Below the pieces are notes generated by a model. That model worked only from the letters and a program-made list of their open reading frames with translations. It made no database searches and was not told the origin of the DNA. A DNA stretch of 37,546 nucleotides from Candidatus Poribacteria bacterium. GTDB lineage: Bacteria > Poribacteria > WGA-4E > JAJRTO01. The stretch is taken from NCBI GenBank assembly GCA_024278235.1, contig JAJRTO010000167.1, positions 1 through 37,546 of the forward strand, read 5' to 3'. Below, one piece after another: positions 25,479-32,373 of the stretch. The position numbers were made by a program, and so were the translations under genes. Positions within the stretch are counted from its first letter, which is position 1, and every line of letters begins with the position of its first letter.

Positions 25479-26171
25479 TTAAATTGAAGTGCTATTGGCC
25501 TTGAGTTTTTCTCTTAGAGCGTTGAGATCCTGCTCGATCTGATCTTGTGTTTCGAGATCCTGAAGTCGTTGCTCCAAATCATCCACTTGATTGATCTCGG
25601 CAATCGCAGCGCTCATTACCTCAATATCCTCAACTTTCTGAACCATACGTTCATAGGCATCCAGTGTCGAGGTATCAATAATGGCGTCTACAAATGGTAC
25701 GACAGCAGGTCTTTCTGGCACGGGACGTTTTGGCTTGTATTCTTTCTCGATCTTCAAACGGGTGTGCTTCTGACGAATGGTCTCTAATTGTCCTTCCAAC
25801 TGCTGCAAATTCCGTTTTAATGACTCAATATTCGCCCGTTGCTCGACGATTTGCAGTCGAAGGTTTTCGGCCGTTTTCTGATATGTTTGCCTGCGAACAA
25901 GTGCGCGTCTGGCCAGTTCTTCTTCCCCTCTGCTCAGCGCGAACCCGGCTCGTTCTTCCCAGCGGTGGGCTTCTTTTTCATCCGTTTCAACACTTTGCTC
26001 CATACGTTTGAGGTCAACAAGTGCTGAGGCGATATATTGTTTGACAGAACGAATACTCCCCCGCATTTCTTCAAGCATCAAGCCAGAAACTTTGACTGGA
26101 TCCTCTGCATTCTTGAGAGCATCATTGATATTAGCGCGAACCAACAATTTAACGCGGTCAATGGTTCCCAT
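25479..26171 (-). CDS. PspA/IM30 family coiled-coil protein, paralogue 2
   Basis: A 230-residue PspA-like protein, starting MGTIDRVKLLVRANINDALKN. The amphipathic start, the NAEDP turn and a long coiled coil (about 20-150) match PspA, while a proline-rich hinge (YKPKRPVPERPAVVP) separates a second helical part ending in a glutamine-rich helix. The ORF opens at a TTG at 26189, but that lies in the ribosome site GAGGAGG; the ATG at 26171 is nine bases after it. It is first in the envelope-stress locus, behind a promoter with a symmetric element. The hinge is absent in paralogue 1. Confidence 0.88.
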   Translation of the reverse strand: MGTIDRVKLLVRANINDALKNAEDPVKVSGLMLEEMRGSIRSVKQYIASALVDLKRMEQSVETDEKEAHRWEERAGFALSRGEEELARRALVRRQTYQKTAENLRLQIVEQRANIESLKRNLQQLEGQLETIRQKHTRLKIEKEYKPKRPVPERPAVVPFVDAIIDTSTLDAYERMVQKVEDIEVMSAAIAEINQVDDLEQRLQDLETQDQIEQDLNALREKLKANSTSI

Positions 26172-26199
26172 CGGTTGTTTCCTCCTCAATAACAGTATT

Positions 26200-26228
26200 C
26201 TTGTAAAGTTGCCGATCCTTGTTACAAG
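26200..26228 (-). promoter_or_regulatory. Possible pspA2 promoter overlapped by a symmetric operator-like site
   Basis: Perfect 7-bp arms CTTGTAA (26200-26206) and TTACAAG (26222-26228) lie with centres 22 bp apart. On the minus strand the same bases form a weak promoter, TTGTAA, 16-base spacer, TACAAG. Transcription would begin near 26193, leaving a 22-base leader with the GAGGAGG site. A dimeric regulator bound here would cover the promoter. Confidence 0.4.
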
Positions 26229-26280
26229 AAACTTGCCATTTGGAGAAAAAGCACAATAATTGGTGGAGGTGGCGGGACAC

Positions 26281-26564
26281 GTTACCCTCCAGTTTCCTGG
26301 AGGCGTGGACTATATCTTCATCCATCTAAACAGGTGGAGCCTGACGTATTATAGGGGACTCCAATTTGCCACGATTTAAGAGCTGGACGGTTTCAACCAA
26401 CCAACTCTGTCAAGTGGCAATGTCTCCTATCATTGCAGTCTCTACAGGACCATATTCTTCCTGATTCAGGACAATATGTTCCCTCGGTATTGCCATAAGA
26501 TGGTACTACCATCTCCCAGGTTTCACCGATGTAAGCCAGGTTTAATCGAGGAGGTTACCCTCCA
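26281..26564 (+). ncRNA. HEARO/omegaRNA-like structured RNA without an iscB gene
   Basis: The block is dense in pairing: CCTCCAG-TTTC-CTGGAGG (26287-26304), TGGAG with CTCCA around GCCTGACGTATTATAGGGG (about 26334-26364), TTGCCAC (26366-26372) with GTGGCAA (26414-26420), and GGAGG-TTAC-CCTCC (26550-26563). The ordered landmarks GCCTGACG, AGGGGAC, CCAACTCTGTC, GGCAATG-CTCCTAT, AGTCTCTACAGG and CCCTCGGTATTGCCAT agree, as I remember them, with the HEARO RNAs found 5' of IscB genes. An 11-bp direct repeat, GTTACCCTCCA, stands at both ends (26281-26291, 26554-26564). No IscB/RRXRR-HNH reading frame follows. The ends are approximate and any guide segment would lie just to the left. The family call is from memory, not a model search. 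Confidence 0.5.
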
Positions 26565-26976
26565 AGTCGACCGAACCGATCGAACCCGCGTCCGAAAGTA
26601 CCGCAACAAAGGCTACTACATGCTTTTCCTATGTTTTGAGTTTCACGATGACGTCTCCCATAGGCAGGATGCTATCATCGTTAGCCCAGAAGTGTCTCGT
26701 GCTTTGGATGTCTGAGCATCATCCGCGCACCAGCTCGCTGAGTCGTCGCCCCTACTGCCTCTGCGAGCACCGAGACAGCGGAACGTGGCCACTCTTAGGC
26801 GGCCAGTGCCAATTCGTTATAGTCGGCAGTTATTGAGTTTTTCCGCTTTTTAACGAGGCCTGCGGAAACCTCGGCATGCAACCTTTGCCACACCTACTCC
26901 CGTCGAAACCTTGTCACCCCCACATAGAAGAGTAATTGAAGCAAGTTAGAATAACCAGAGCCAATCGTTCCCGTTT
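26565..26976. other. Gene-free interval between the HEARO-like block and smpB
   Basis: I see no supportable gene here. An open frame ending at 26715 runs out of the RNA-like block (see rejected list). At 26840-26873 two small hairpins compete: TTTCCGC with GCGGAAA, and CGAGG with CCTCG. A ten-base half of the downstream palindrome (TCGCCCCTAC) occurs at 26746-26755. No tRNA or tmRNA features were found. Confidence 0.5.
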
Positions 26977-27003
26977 GTAGGGGCGAAGCCATCTCGCCCC
27001 TAC
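26977..27003. repeat. REP-like perfect hairpin
   Basis: GTAGGGGCGA (26977-26986) and TCGCCCCTAC (26994-27003) form a 10-bp perfect stem with a seven-base loop, 16 bases past the smpB stop. There is no T run on either side, so it is more like an interspersed palindrome than an intrinsic terminator. The right arm recurs at 26746-26755 in the same orientation. Confidence 0.75.
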
Positions 27004-27019
27004 TCTCGTGTTATTCACT

Positions 27020-27484
27020 CTAGAGCCGTGTGGCTTCCCGAATCGCGCGTTGAGCTTCTTGCTCTCTCAGAGCCTCTCGCTTATCGCCGACCTGTTTGCC
27101 ACGTGCAAGTGCAAGTTCCACTTTAGCGATGCCTCGTGAGAAATACATACGTGTCGGAACGAGCGTGAAACCCTTCGCCTGTGTTGCTGACGCAAGTTTG
27201 GAAATCTCATGTTTGTGCATTAGCAACTTGCGTTTACGCTTGGGTTCATGGTTTGCCCGGTTCCCATGATCGTAAGCCGCAATGTGAAGGTCGTATAGAA
27301 ATAGCTCGTTATCCTCGACACGGGCATAGCTTTCGTTAAAGCTCACTTTGCCGAGCCGCAAAGATTTCACCTCGGTCCCTTGAAGGACGATCCCCGCTTC
27401 GTAACGCTGAAGCAAGTGATAATCGTACCGAGATCGTCGATTCACCGCTATGTTGTGGACACCTTTGTCAACAGCTTGCTTCAT
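27020..27484 (-). CDS. smpB: SsrA (tmRNA)-binding protein
   Basis: SmpB escorts tmRNA to stalled ribosomes for rescue. The 154-residue product has the family blocks NRRSRYDYHLLQRYEAGIVL, GTEVKSLRLGKVSFNESYA and YDHGNRANHEPKRKRKLL; the tail is rich in basic residues (RGKQVGDKREALREQEAQRA), as expected. The ORF opens at TTG 27502, but a promoter -10 lies between that codon and the ATG at 27484, so 27484 is the start. The ATG has no ribosome site and sits at the predicted transcription start, suggesting a leaderless message. The ssrA gene was not found in the window. Confidence 0.94.
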   Translation of the reverse strand: MKQAVDKGVHNIAVNRRSRYDYHLLQRYEAGIVLQGTEVKSLRLGKVSFNESYARVEDNELFLYDLHIAAYDHGNRANHEPKRKRKLLMHKHEISKLASATQAKGFTLVPTRMYFSRGIAKVELALARGKQVGDKREALREQEAQRAIREATRL

Positions 27485-27490
27485 GGGCAA

Positions 27491-27519
27491 ATTATAGCAC
27501 AAAGCAGCCTGGCACGCAA
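27491..27519 (-). promoter_or_regulatory. Promoter of smpB predicting a leaderless mRNA
   Basis: Minus strand TTGCGT (27514-27519), 17-base spacer, perfect TATAAT (27491-27496) preceded by TGC (extended -10). Only six bases separate the -10 from the ATG, so transcription should start at or next to the A of the start codon. Confidence 0.6.
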
Positions 27520-27552
27520 GTTCTTTACTGAGATTGTGTCAGGACTTTAGGC

Positions 27553-27581
27553 TTGACTGGTATTACACAGGGTGCTATAAT
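27553..27581 (+). promoter_or_regulatory. Strong sigma-70 promoter of the CorC-like gene
   Basis: TTGACT (27553-27558), 17-base spacer, TATAAT (27576-27581) with TGC before it. The TTG of the -35 is what the ORF track took as a start codon. Transcription should begin near 27588, about 70 bases before the ATG at 27658. It is divergent from the smpB promoter. Confidence 0.7.
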
Positions 27582-27657
27582 AACCGCGCTTGAGCCAGCA
27601 GAAATACTCAAGTCCGATGAAACCGATGCAAAATCAAAGATCTATGGTGGAAGCTGT

Positions 27658-28557
27658 ATGATGAGGCGCAAGACTGAAACACTCGCTAAAAGCTCACCAG
27701 GACTTGCCGTTTATTCCAGAACAGAGCTGGTTCGTAAGAATTCACCCCAGAAGCGCAGGAAGCTCTTCACGCGAGAGAAGAAGCAAGGCCCTACCCGCAA
27801 GCAAATCCATGAGTTCCTATCTCAGTGGTTAAATGTGTTGCCCGAACAAGAAGCACGCATGTTACGAGGGGTGTTTGCACTTTCTGAAACCTGCGCCAGG
27901 GAGATTATGACCCCCCTCTCTGAGATGTTTGCAGTACCTATCGGCACATCCCTGGAACAGATCAGATCCATGATCCGTGAACTCGATTACTCCTATATCC
28001 CTGTGTACGAAGAACGCATCGATCGATTGACAGGGATCGTTAGCGTTTTGGACATCCTTTATGCCAACGATGAGACAGAAGATGTTGGTGGTCTGATTCG
28101 CTCTGCCTACTACATCCCGGAAACCAAACTCATCGGACAACTTCTGGAGGAGTTGCGAGTTGGTGAAGAGCCTATAGCGCTCGTCATCGATGAGTATGGA
28201 GGATGTGTTGGGCTTGTCACTCTTGAGGATATCCTGGAACAGATCGTAGGTGATATCGGCCCTCTTGATCACGGTCCGTCATACACGGTAGAAGCGACCA
28301 GTTCGAGCAGTTGGGTCGTGGATGCACGGACCGATATTGACATTGTCAGTCGGGCGGTGGGGATTGAGATCCCCAGAGATCGATGCGATACGATTGGGGG
28401 ATTTGTCCTGAAACTCCTCGGGCGGATCCCTGAACAAGGTGAGAAGGTCGAATACGAAGGCAAGGAATTGATCGTAGCCGAGGTGTTTGACTATGGCATT
28501 TCTGAGATTCACATCAATAATATCCCACAGCAAGACAGCAGGCGGCGCAAACGTTAG
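27658..28557 (+). CDS. CorC/HlyC-like protein with paired CBS domains
   Basis: A 299-residue soluble protein of the CorC/HlyC type. After a basic N-terminal region, EIMTPLSEMFAVPIGTSLEQI opens the first CBS repeat (about 78-135) and the second runs through EEPIALVIDEYGGCVGLVTLEDILEQIVGDI (about 165-205, quoted in parts). A C-terminal transporter-associated domain (about 215-290) follows. The DUF21 membrane domain is missing, so it would need a partner or work in the cytosol; adenosine nucleotides are the usual CBS ligands. The ATG at 27658 (or 27661) is chosen because the promoter lies upstream and GGTGGAAG precedes it. A 45-residue membrane protein follows. Confidence 0.87.
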   Translation: MMRRKTETLAKSSPGLAVYSRTELVRKNSPQKRRKLFTREKKQGPTRKQIHEFLSQWLNVLPEQEARMLRGVFALSETCAREIMTPLSEMFAVPIGTSLEQIRSMIRELDYSYIPVYEERIDRLTGIVSVLDILYANDETEDVGGLIRSAYYIPETKLIGQLLEELRVGEEPIALVIDEYGGCVGLVTLEDILEQIVGDIGPLDHGPSYTVEATSSSSWVVDARTDIDIVSRAVGIEIPRDRCDTIGGFVLKLLGRIPEQGEKVEYEGKELIVAEVFDYGISEIHINNIPQQDSRRRKR

Positions 28558-28566
28558 GTAGAAGCA

Positions 28567-28704
28567 ATGAAAACGTGCGACAGACCATATCGTAACCTGA
28601 AGCCGGGTAGCTGGGGAAAATTGATATGGTACATCCTACTCCTCGTTTTGGTTCTGCTCCTCATGTGGAAGATAGAACCCATTGTGAAGCGATTGCCGTT
28701 CTGA
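28567..28704 (+). CDS. 45-residue single-pass membrane protein
   Basis: This gene is too short for the ORF track. It encodes MKTCDRPYRNLKPGSW, then a hydrophobic helix (IWYILLLVLVLLLMW) and a short basic tail ending KRLPF. The start is nine bases after the corC-like stop, and the stop region (AGGTAG) doubles as a weak ribosome site. A polar, positively charged start followed by one membrane helix suggests an N-in anchor. It may supply the membrane contact missing from the DUF21-less CorC-like protein; that is inference. I know no named family for it. Confidence 0.6.
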   Translation: MKTCDRPYRNLKPGSWGKLIWYILLLVLVLLLMWKIEPIVKRLPF

Positions 28705-28720
28705 GTAAACCAGGTATACT
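28693..28720 (+). promoter_or_regulatory. Possible promoter of the iron-type binding protein gene
   Basis: TTGCCG (28693-28698), 16-base spacer, TATACT (28715-28720), overlapping the end of the small membrane-protein gene. The leader would be about 115 bases. The -35 is only partly matched, so this is tentative. Confidence 0.35.
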
Positions 28721-28841
28721 GATGAGAAACAGGTCTCTACGTGATGCGCGTTGCGTGACCCTGACTTTAGCCCATTCTAAGTGTGATTCTCAGACCGACG
28801 GCTAGTCGCGGACAACTGTGACAGATATTCGAGGAGATATT

Positions 28842-30194
28842 ATGTATCGCAAGTTATATGTGGTGATGAGTTTGTTACTATTCGTGATCAGTTGTGGTCA
28901 GCAGCAGGGAAAACAGAAAGACAACAAACTGGTACTGATCTCGCCTCACTGGGAAGGGATCGAGAAGGAATTCACACGTGCCTTTAAGAAGTGGTACCAG
29001 ACAAAGACGGGCAAAACAATCGATCTGGAATGGATCGATCAAGGTGGAACTTCGGATGACCTGAAGTATGTAGAATCCGAGTTTGAACGCACCCCGGACG
29101 GTATTGGTATCGATCTGTTTTTTGGTGGAGGAACGGATACCTGCACTCGGATGGCAGAGAAGGGCTTGCTTCAGCCCTATCGTCTCCCGGAAGCACAATT
29201 GAAGCTACTGCGTGAGGATCTGTTTGGATTGCCTCTCTATGATGCAGAGAATTACACCTGGTATGGAGCCGCAATCTCCGGCTTTGGGATCATATTCAAT
29301 AAAGAGATAATCAAACGCTTCGACCTCCCTATCGTAGAACACTGGACAGAACTTGCACATCCAAAGTTATTTGGACTGGTTGGTGCTGCGGATCCTCGTA
29401 ATAGTGGGAGTGCCCACATGATTTATGAGATCGTCCTGCAATCGTACGGGTGGGAGGATGGCTTCAGTGTGCTCACGCAAATGGCAGGAAACGTCAAGAC
29501 ATTTGCTGCGGGCTCCAATGTTATCACCGCTGATGTGCGGGATGGGAAATCAGCCTATGGCCCTGCCATCGATTTTTATGCGTATCAGCAGATGAGCACT
29601 CTGGGCCCGGAAATCATCGGCTACATCATTCCCGAAGAAGCACGGGTGTTTGGGGCTGATCCGATTTCGATCCTCAAGGGCGCCCCCCATCCGGAGGCCG
29701 CGAAACTATTTGTTGATTTTGTGATGTCGCTGGAGGGGCAGAAGCTGTGGATGCTCAGGAAAGGCACCCCCGGCGGCCCCGAAGAGTTCGAATTGCAGCG
29801 TGCCGCGGTATTGCCGGATGCTTATGATGCCGTAGGCCAGAATACGGTTGTGCCCATCAATCCTTTCAAACTGGATAGCGCCTTCCGCTACAACTCTCCC
29901 AGAGGGGGCCAACGCTGGAATATTGTCAATGAGTTGATCGGCAAATTGATCATCGATCCTCACCCGGAATTGGTTGCGGCTTGGAAGGCTATCATTGCCC
30001 TCCCGGAGGGAAGTTCAAAACGTATTCAAGCTATGGAGGCCTTAACCAGCCTTCCAATCACCGAAAGCAAAGCAGACGAAATCAATAAAGGCAAATTCAA
30101 GGATCCCGGATTCCGAAATACTATCGGATCTGATTGGCTGAAATTCGCTCGCGATAAGTATAAGCGTGCTCGGGATATCGCTTCTAAACCCTAG
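28842..30194 (+). CDS. Iron(III)-type ABC importer substrate-binding lipoprotein
   Basis: A 450-residue extracellular binding protein. The ORF opens at GTG 28818, but the ATG at 28842 has GAGGAG just upstream and begins a lipoprotein signal with lipobox FVISC (about Cys18). The mature protein has the type II binding fold seen in ferric-iron and related anion-coordinated carriers: LVLISPHWEGIEKEF at the start, DLFFGGGTDT, WYGAAISGFGIIFNKE and DPRNSGSAHMIYEIVLQ. The metal or other ligand cannot be assigned from residues with certainty; putrescine or phosphonate-like ligands are alternatives. The matching permease is two genes downstream, past a ferredoxin gene. Confidence 0.85.
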   Translation: MYRKLYVVMSLLLFVISCGQQQGKQKDNKLVLISPHWEGIEKEFTRAFKKWYQTKTGKTIDLEWIDQGGTSDDLKYVESEFERTPDGIGIDLFFGGGTDTCTRMAEKGLLQPYRLPEAQLKLLREDLFGLPLYDAENYTWYGAAISGFGIIFNKEIIKRFDLPIVEHWTELAHPKLFGLVGAADPRNSGSAHMIYEIVLQSYGWEDGFSVLTQMAGNVKTFAAGSNVITADVRDGKSAYGPAIDFYAYQQMSTLGPEIIGYIIPEEARVFGADPISILKGAPHPEAAKLFVDFVMSLEGQKLWMLRKGTPGGPEEFELQRAAVLPDAYDAVGQNTVVPINPFKLDSAFRYNSPRGGQRWNIVNELIGKLIIDPHPELVAAWKAIIALPEGSSKRIQAMEALTSLPITESKADEINKGKFKDPGFRNTIGSDWLKFARDKYKRARDIASKP

Positions 30195-30253
30195 AGATGA
30201 CAAGGGAAACCCCTTGCCACTTAAACATCCTACTTGCTTTGGAGGTCACCAAA

Positions 30254-30547
30254 ATGCCTTACATTATTGCCGAACCTTGCATTAACGTCAAGGATCGGGC
30301 CTGTGTGGAAGTCTGCCCGGTAGACTGTATCCATCCCCGTGAAGATGAAGACGATGGACAGGTCATGCTCTACATTGATCCTGAGGAATGTATCGATTGT
30401 GGAGTCTGTGAACCTGAATGCCCCGTTGAAGCGATCTACATGGATGAGGACGTTCCTGAAAATATGGAATCCTTCATCGAAATGAACGCAGACTACTACA
30501 CACTCGACGCCGATGCATTCGAGGCAAAGTGGGGACGCAAACCCTAA
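30254..30547 (+). CDS. Seven-iron ferredoxin ([3Fe-4S][4Fe-4S])
   Basis: A 97-residue electron carrier closely resembling the Thermus-type seven-iron ferredoxins. The first motif is C9-x7-C17-x3-C21-x3-C25 (the cysteine that would complete a [4Fe-4S] set, at 12, is Val, as in 3Fe proteins) and the second is CIDCGVCEPECP. An acidic tail of about 40 residues follows. The ORF opens at 30197, but the ATG at 30254 has GGAGGT upstream and gives the normal start MPYIIAEPC. It is 59 bases after the binding-protein gene and is followed by a hairpin. It could accept electrons from the KorAB enzyme. Confidence 0.95.
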   Translation: MPYIIAEPCINVKDRACVEVCPVDCIHPREDEDDGQVMLYIDPEECIDCGVCEPECPVEAIYMDEDVPENMESFIEMNADYYTLDADAFEAKWGRKP

Positions 30548-30557
30548 ATATGGCATC

Positions 30558-30604
30558 TGAGATGCATCTCAAGAAACCCGTTTCTTTTTAAGGAACGGGT
30601 TTCT
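30558..30604 (+). terminator. Palindrome and hairpin after the ferredoxin gene
   Basis: A 14-base palindrome TGAGATGCATCTCA (30558-30571) is followed at once by a hairpin with 11-bp perfect arms, AGAAACCCGTT (30572-30582) and AACGGGTTTCT (30594-30604). There is no clear T run after it, so termination may be partial. It separates the ferredoxin gene from the permease gene. Confidence 0.5.
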
Positions 30605-30640
30605 ACCTGTATGTAGTACAACCGTCATTCGCCACTATCT

Positions 30641-32368
30641 ATGAAAAAGAAAACGTCCCTATCCTGGCTGCATCAATATGATCTGTCACCGAGCGTGATC
30701 TCATTCCTGCTAATCCTTGGTGTCTTCTTTGTACTGTTCCTCTTTTTCCCGCTGGGATACATGGTCAAATCCTCCTTTTGGATCCGGGGGCGGTTCGACC
30801 TCACCTACTTCAAGCTCATGTTCACGGATGATTTTCAGCGGATATGTATCCTCAACAGCCTGAAGATCGCCGTTGTCACAACTATCATGACCACCCTCAT
30901 CAGCCTCCCACTGGCTTATTTCCTGGTTCGTCACTCCTTCCCCGGGCGGGGGCTGTTGCAGGGCATGATCCTCGTGCCTATGATCATGCCGCCTTTCGTT
31001 GGGGCCATCGGTATGAAGAAGTTCTTCGATGGGTTTGGATCCAGTGCCAACGTTCTCCTACGGTCGCTCGGTGTCCTGGGGCCACAGGATGCGGTCGACT
31101 GGTTCGGCGGTGGTTTCTGGGGGGTTGTCATCCTTGAAATGCTCCACCTGTATCCTATCATGTATCTCAACGTGGCAGCGGCCCTGGCAAATGTGGATCC
31201 CAATCTGGAGGAAGCGGCGGAGAATCTCGGGGCGACGAAGTTCCGTCTGTTCCGTACAGTGACGTTTCCGCTGATGGTTCCCGGTTACTTTGCAGGTGCG
31301 ATCATCGTGTTCATTTGGGCATTTACAGACCTCGGCACCCCGCTCATCTTCAATTATGATCGGGTGGTCGCCGTTCAGATATTCCGACGTGTGAAAGACA
31401 TCAACGTCAACCCGATGGGATATGCACTCGTCGTATTGATCATCGTGCTGACCCTGTTCTTCTTCTATCTCTCCAAGAAGGTCATCGGAACCCGTCGTTA
31501 CGAAATGATGGCGCGCGGTCACACAGGATCCCGAGAGGCCAAAGCTTCCCCCCTGTTGACCACCATCATCTATATCTTCTGTGTCAGTGTTATCATCATT
31601 GCACTATTGCCCCATATCAGTGTCGTCCTGACTTCGCTCACGACGGATTCTGGCACATGGTACATGAGTGTCCTGCCTTCCGACTATACGTTGGCACACT
31701 ATCGTGGCGTCGTGACTCATGACGATACCATTTCGAGCATCCGCAACAGCTTTCTCTATAGTGTGGGGAGTACGATCATCACCGTGATCCTGGGGATCAT
31801 GATCGCTTATGTGCTGACGCGAAAGCGTATTCCTGGCAAGAATCTGCTGGATACGATCTCAATGCTCCCGCTGGCTCTGCCGGGAATCGTATTGGCCTTT
31901 GGGTACGTTGGGAGCTATGCCGGAACGATACTTGACCCGCGACGGAATCCGACCGCACTTCTGATCCTGAGCTATGCGGTTCGACGGCTGCCTTATATGG
32001 TACGGGCTGCTGTCGCTGGTTTCCAACAGACAAGTGTGACTCTCGAAGAAGCCTCCCAGAATCTCGGTGCAAGTCCACAACGCACACTGCGCAAGATCAC
32101 CCTCCCTCTCGTGATCGCTAATCTTGTTGCCGGAGGGATTCTGGTCTTTTCCTTTTCTATGTTGGAAGTCAGCAGTAGCCTGATTCTTGCAATGAAAGGC
32201 CAATACAACCCCATCACCAAGACAATCTACGATCTGCTGCAACGGCTTCAGGATGGGCCCTTCATCGCAAGTGCCATGGGTGTCCTTGGGATGGTACTGC
32301 TTTCGGTGAGCCTGGTTGTGTCGGGCCGATTTCTTGGCAAACGTATGGGGGAACTATTTCGAGCTTGA
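30641..32368 (+). CDS. ABC transporter permease, two fused permease domains (ferric-iron type)
   Basis: A 575-residue membrane protein with two homologous halves. Each half has the EAA coupling loop: EEAAENLGATKFRLFRTVTFPL in the first (about 192-213) and EEASQNLGASPQRTLRKITLPL in the second (about 468-489), quoted only to place them. About twelve hydrophobic segments are present. This fused form is typical of FbpB-like iron permeases. No ATPase gene follows; FtsE downstream is a cell-division ATPase and should not serve it. The ATG has no visible ribosome site, unusual in this window. The likely partner is the lipoprotein at 28842-30194. Confidence 0.88.
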   Translation: MKKKTSLSWLHQYDLSPSVISFLLILGVFFVLFLFFPLGYMVKSSFWIRGRFDLTYFKLMFTDDFQRICILNSLKIAVVTTIMTTLISLPLAYFLVRHSFPGRGLLQGMILVPMIMPPFVGAIGMKKFFDGFGSSANVLLRSLGVLGPQDAVDWFGGGFWGVVILEMLHLYPIMYLNVAAALANVDPNLEEAAENLGATKFRLFRTVTFPLMVPGYFAGAIIVFIWAFTDLGTPLIFNYDRVVAVQIFRRVKDINVNPMGYALVVLIIVLTLFFFYLSKKVIGTRRYEMMARGHTGSREAKASPLLTTIIYIFCVSVIIIALLPHISVVLTSLTTDSGTWYMSVLPSDYTLAHYRGVVTHDDTISSIRNSFLYSVGSTIITVILGIMIAYVLTRKRIPGKNLLDTISMLPLALPGIVLAFGYVGSYAGTILDPRRNPTALLILSYAVRRLPYMVRAAVAGFQQTSVTLEEASQNLGASPQRTLRKITLPLVIANLVAGGILVFSFSMLEVSSSLILAMKGQYNPITKTIYDLLQRLQDGPFIASAMGVLGMVLLSVSLVVSGRFLGKRMGELFRA

Positions 32369-32373
32369 TTCTC

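Noticed and set aside
26476-26715. 79-residue plus-strand ORF (open frame extends back to 26380)
   Set aside because: It overlaps the structured HEARO-like block, has no ribosome site at its ATG and no recognisable domain. The part after 26565 might be a gene relic but cannot be supported.
26565-26976. tmRNA (ssrA) or tRNA gene near smpB
   Set aside because: No acceptor-stem pairing, no T-loop GGTTCGAATCC-like block and no tag reading frame were found.
26977-27003. Intrinsic terminator for smpB
   Set aside because: The stem is good, but no T run follows on the minus strand (TACAAACGGG), so it was listed as a REP-like repeat.
27511-27525. Sigma-54 promoter TGGCACGCAAGTTCTT
   Set aside because: The GG element is present but the -12 GC is missing at the required spacing; no convincing sigma-54 promoter was seen near the activator gene either.
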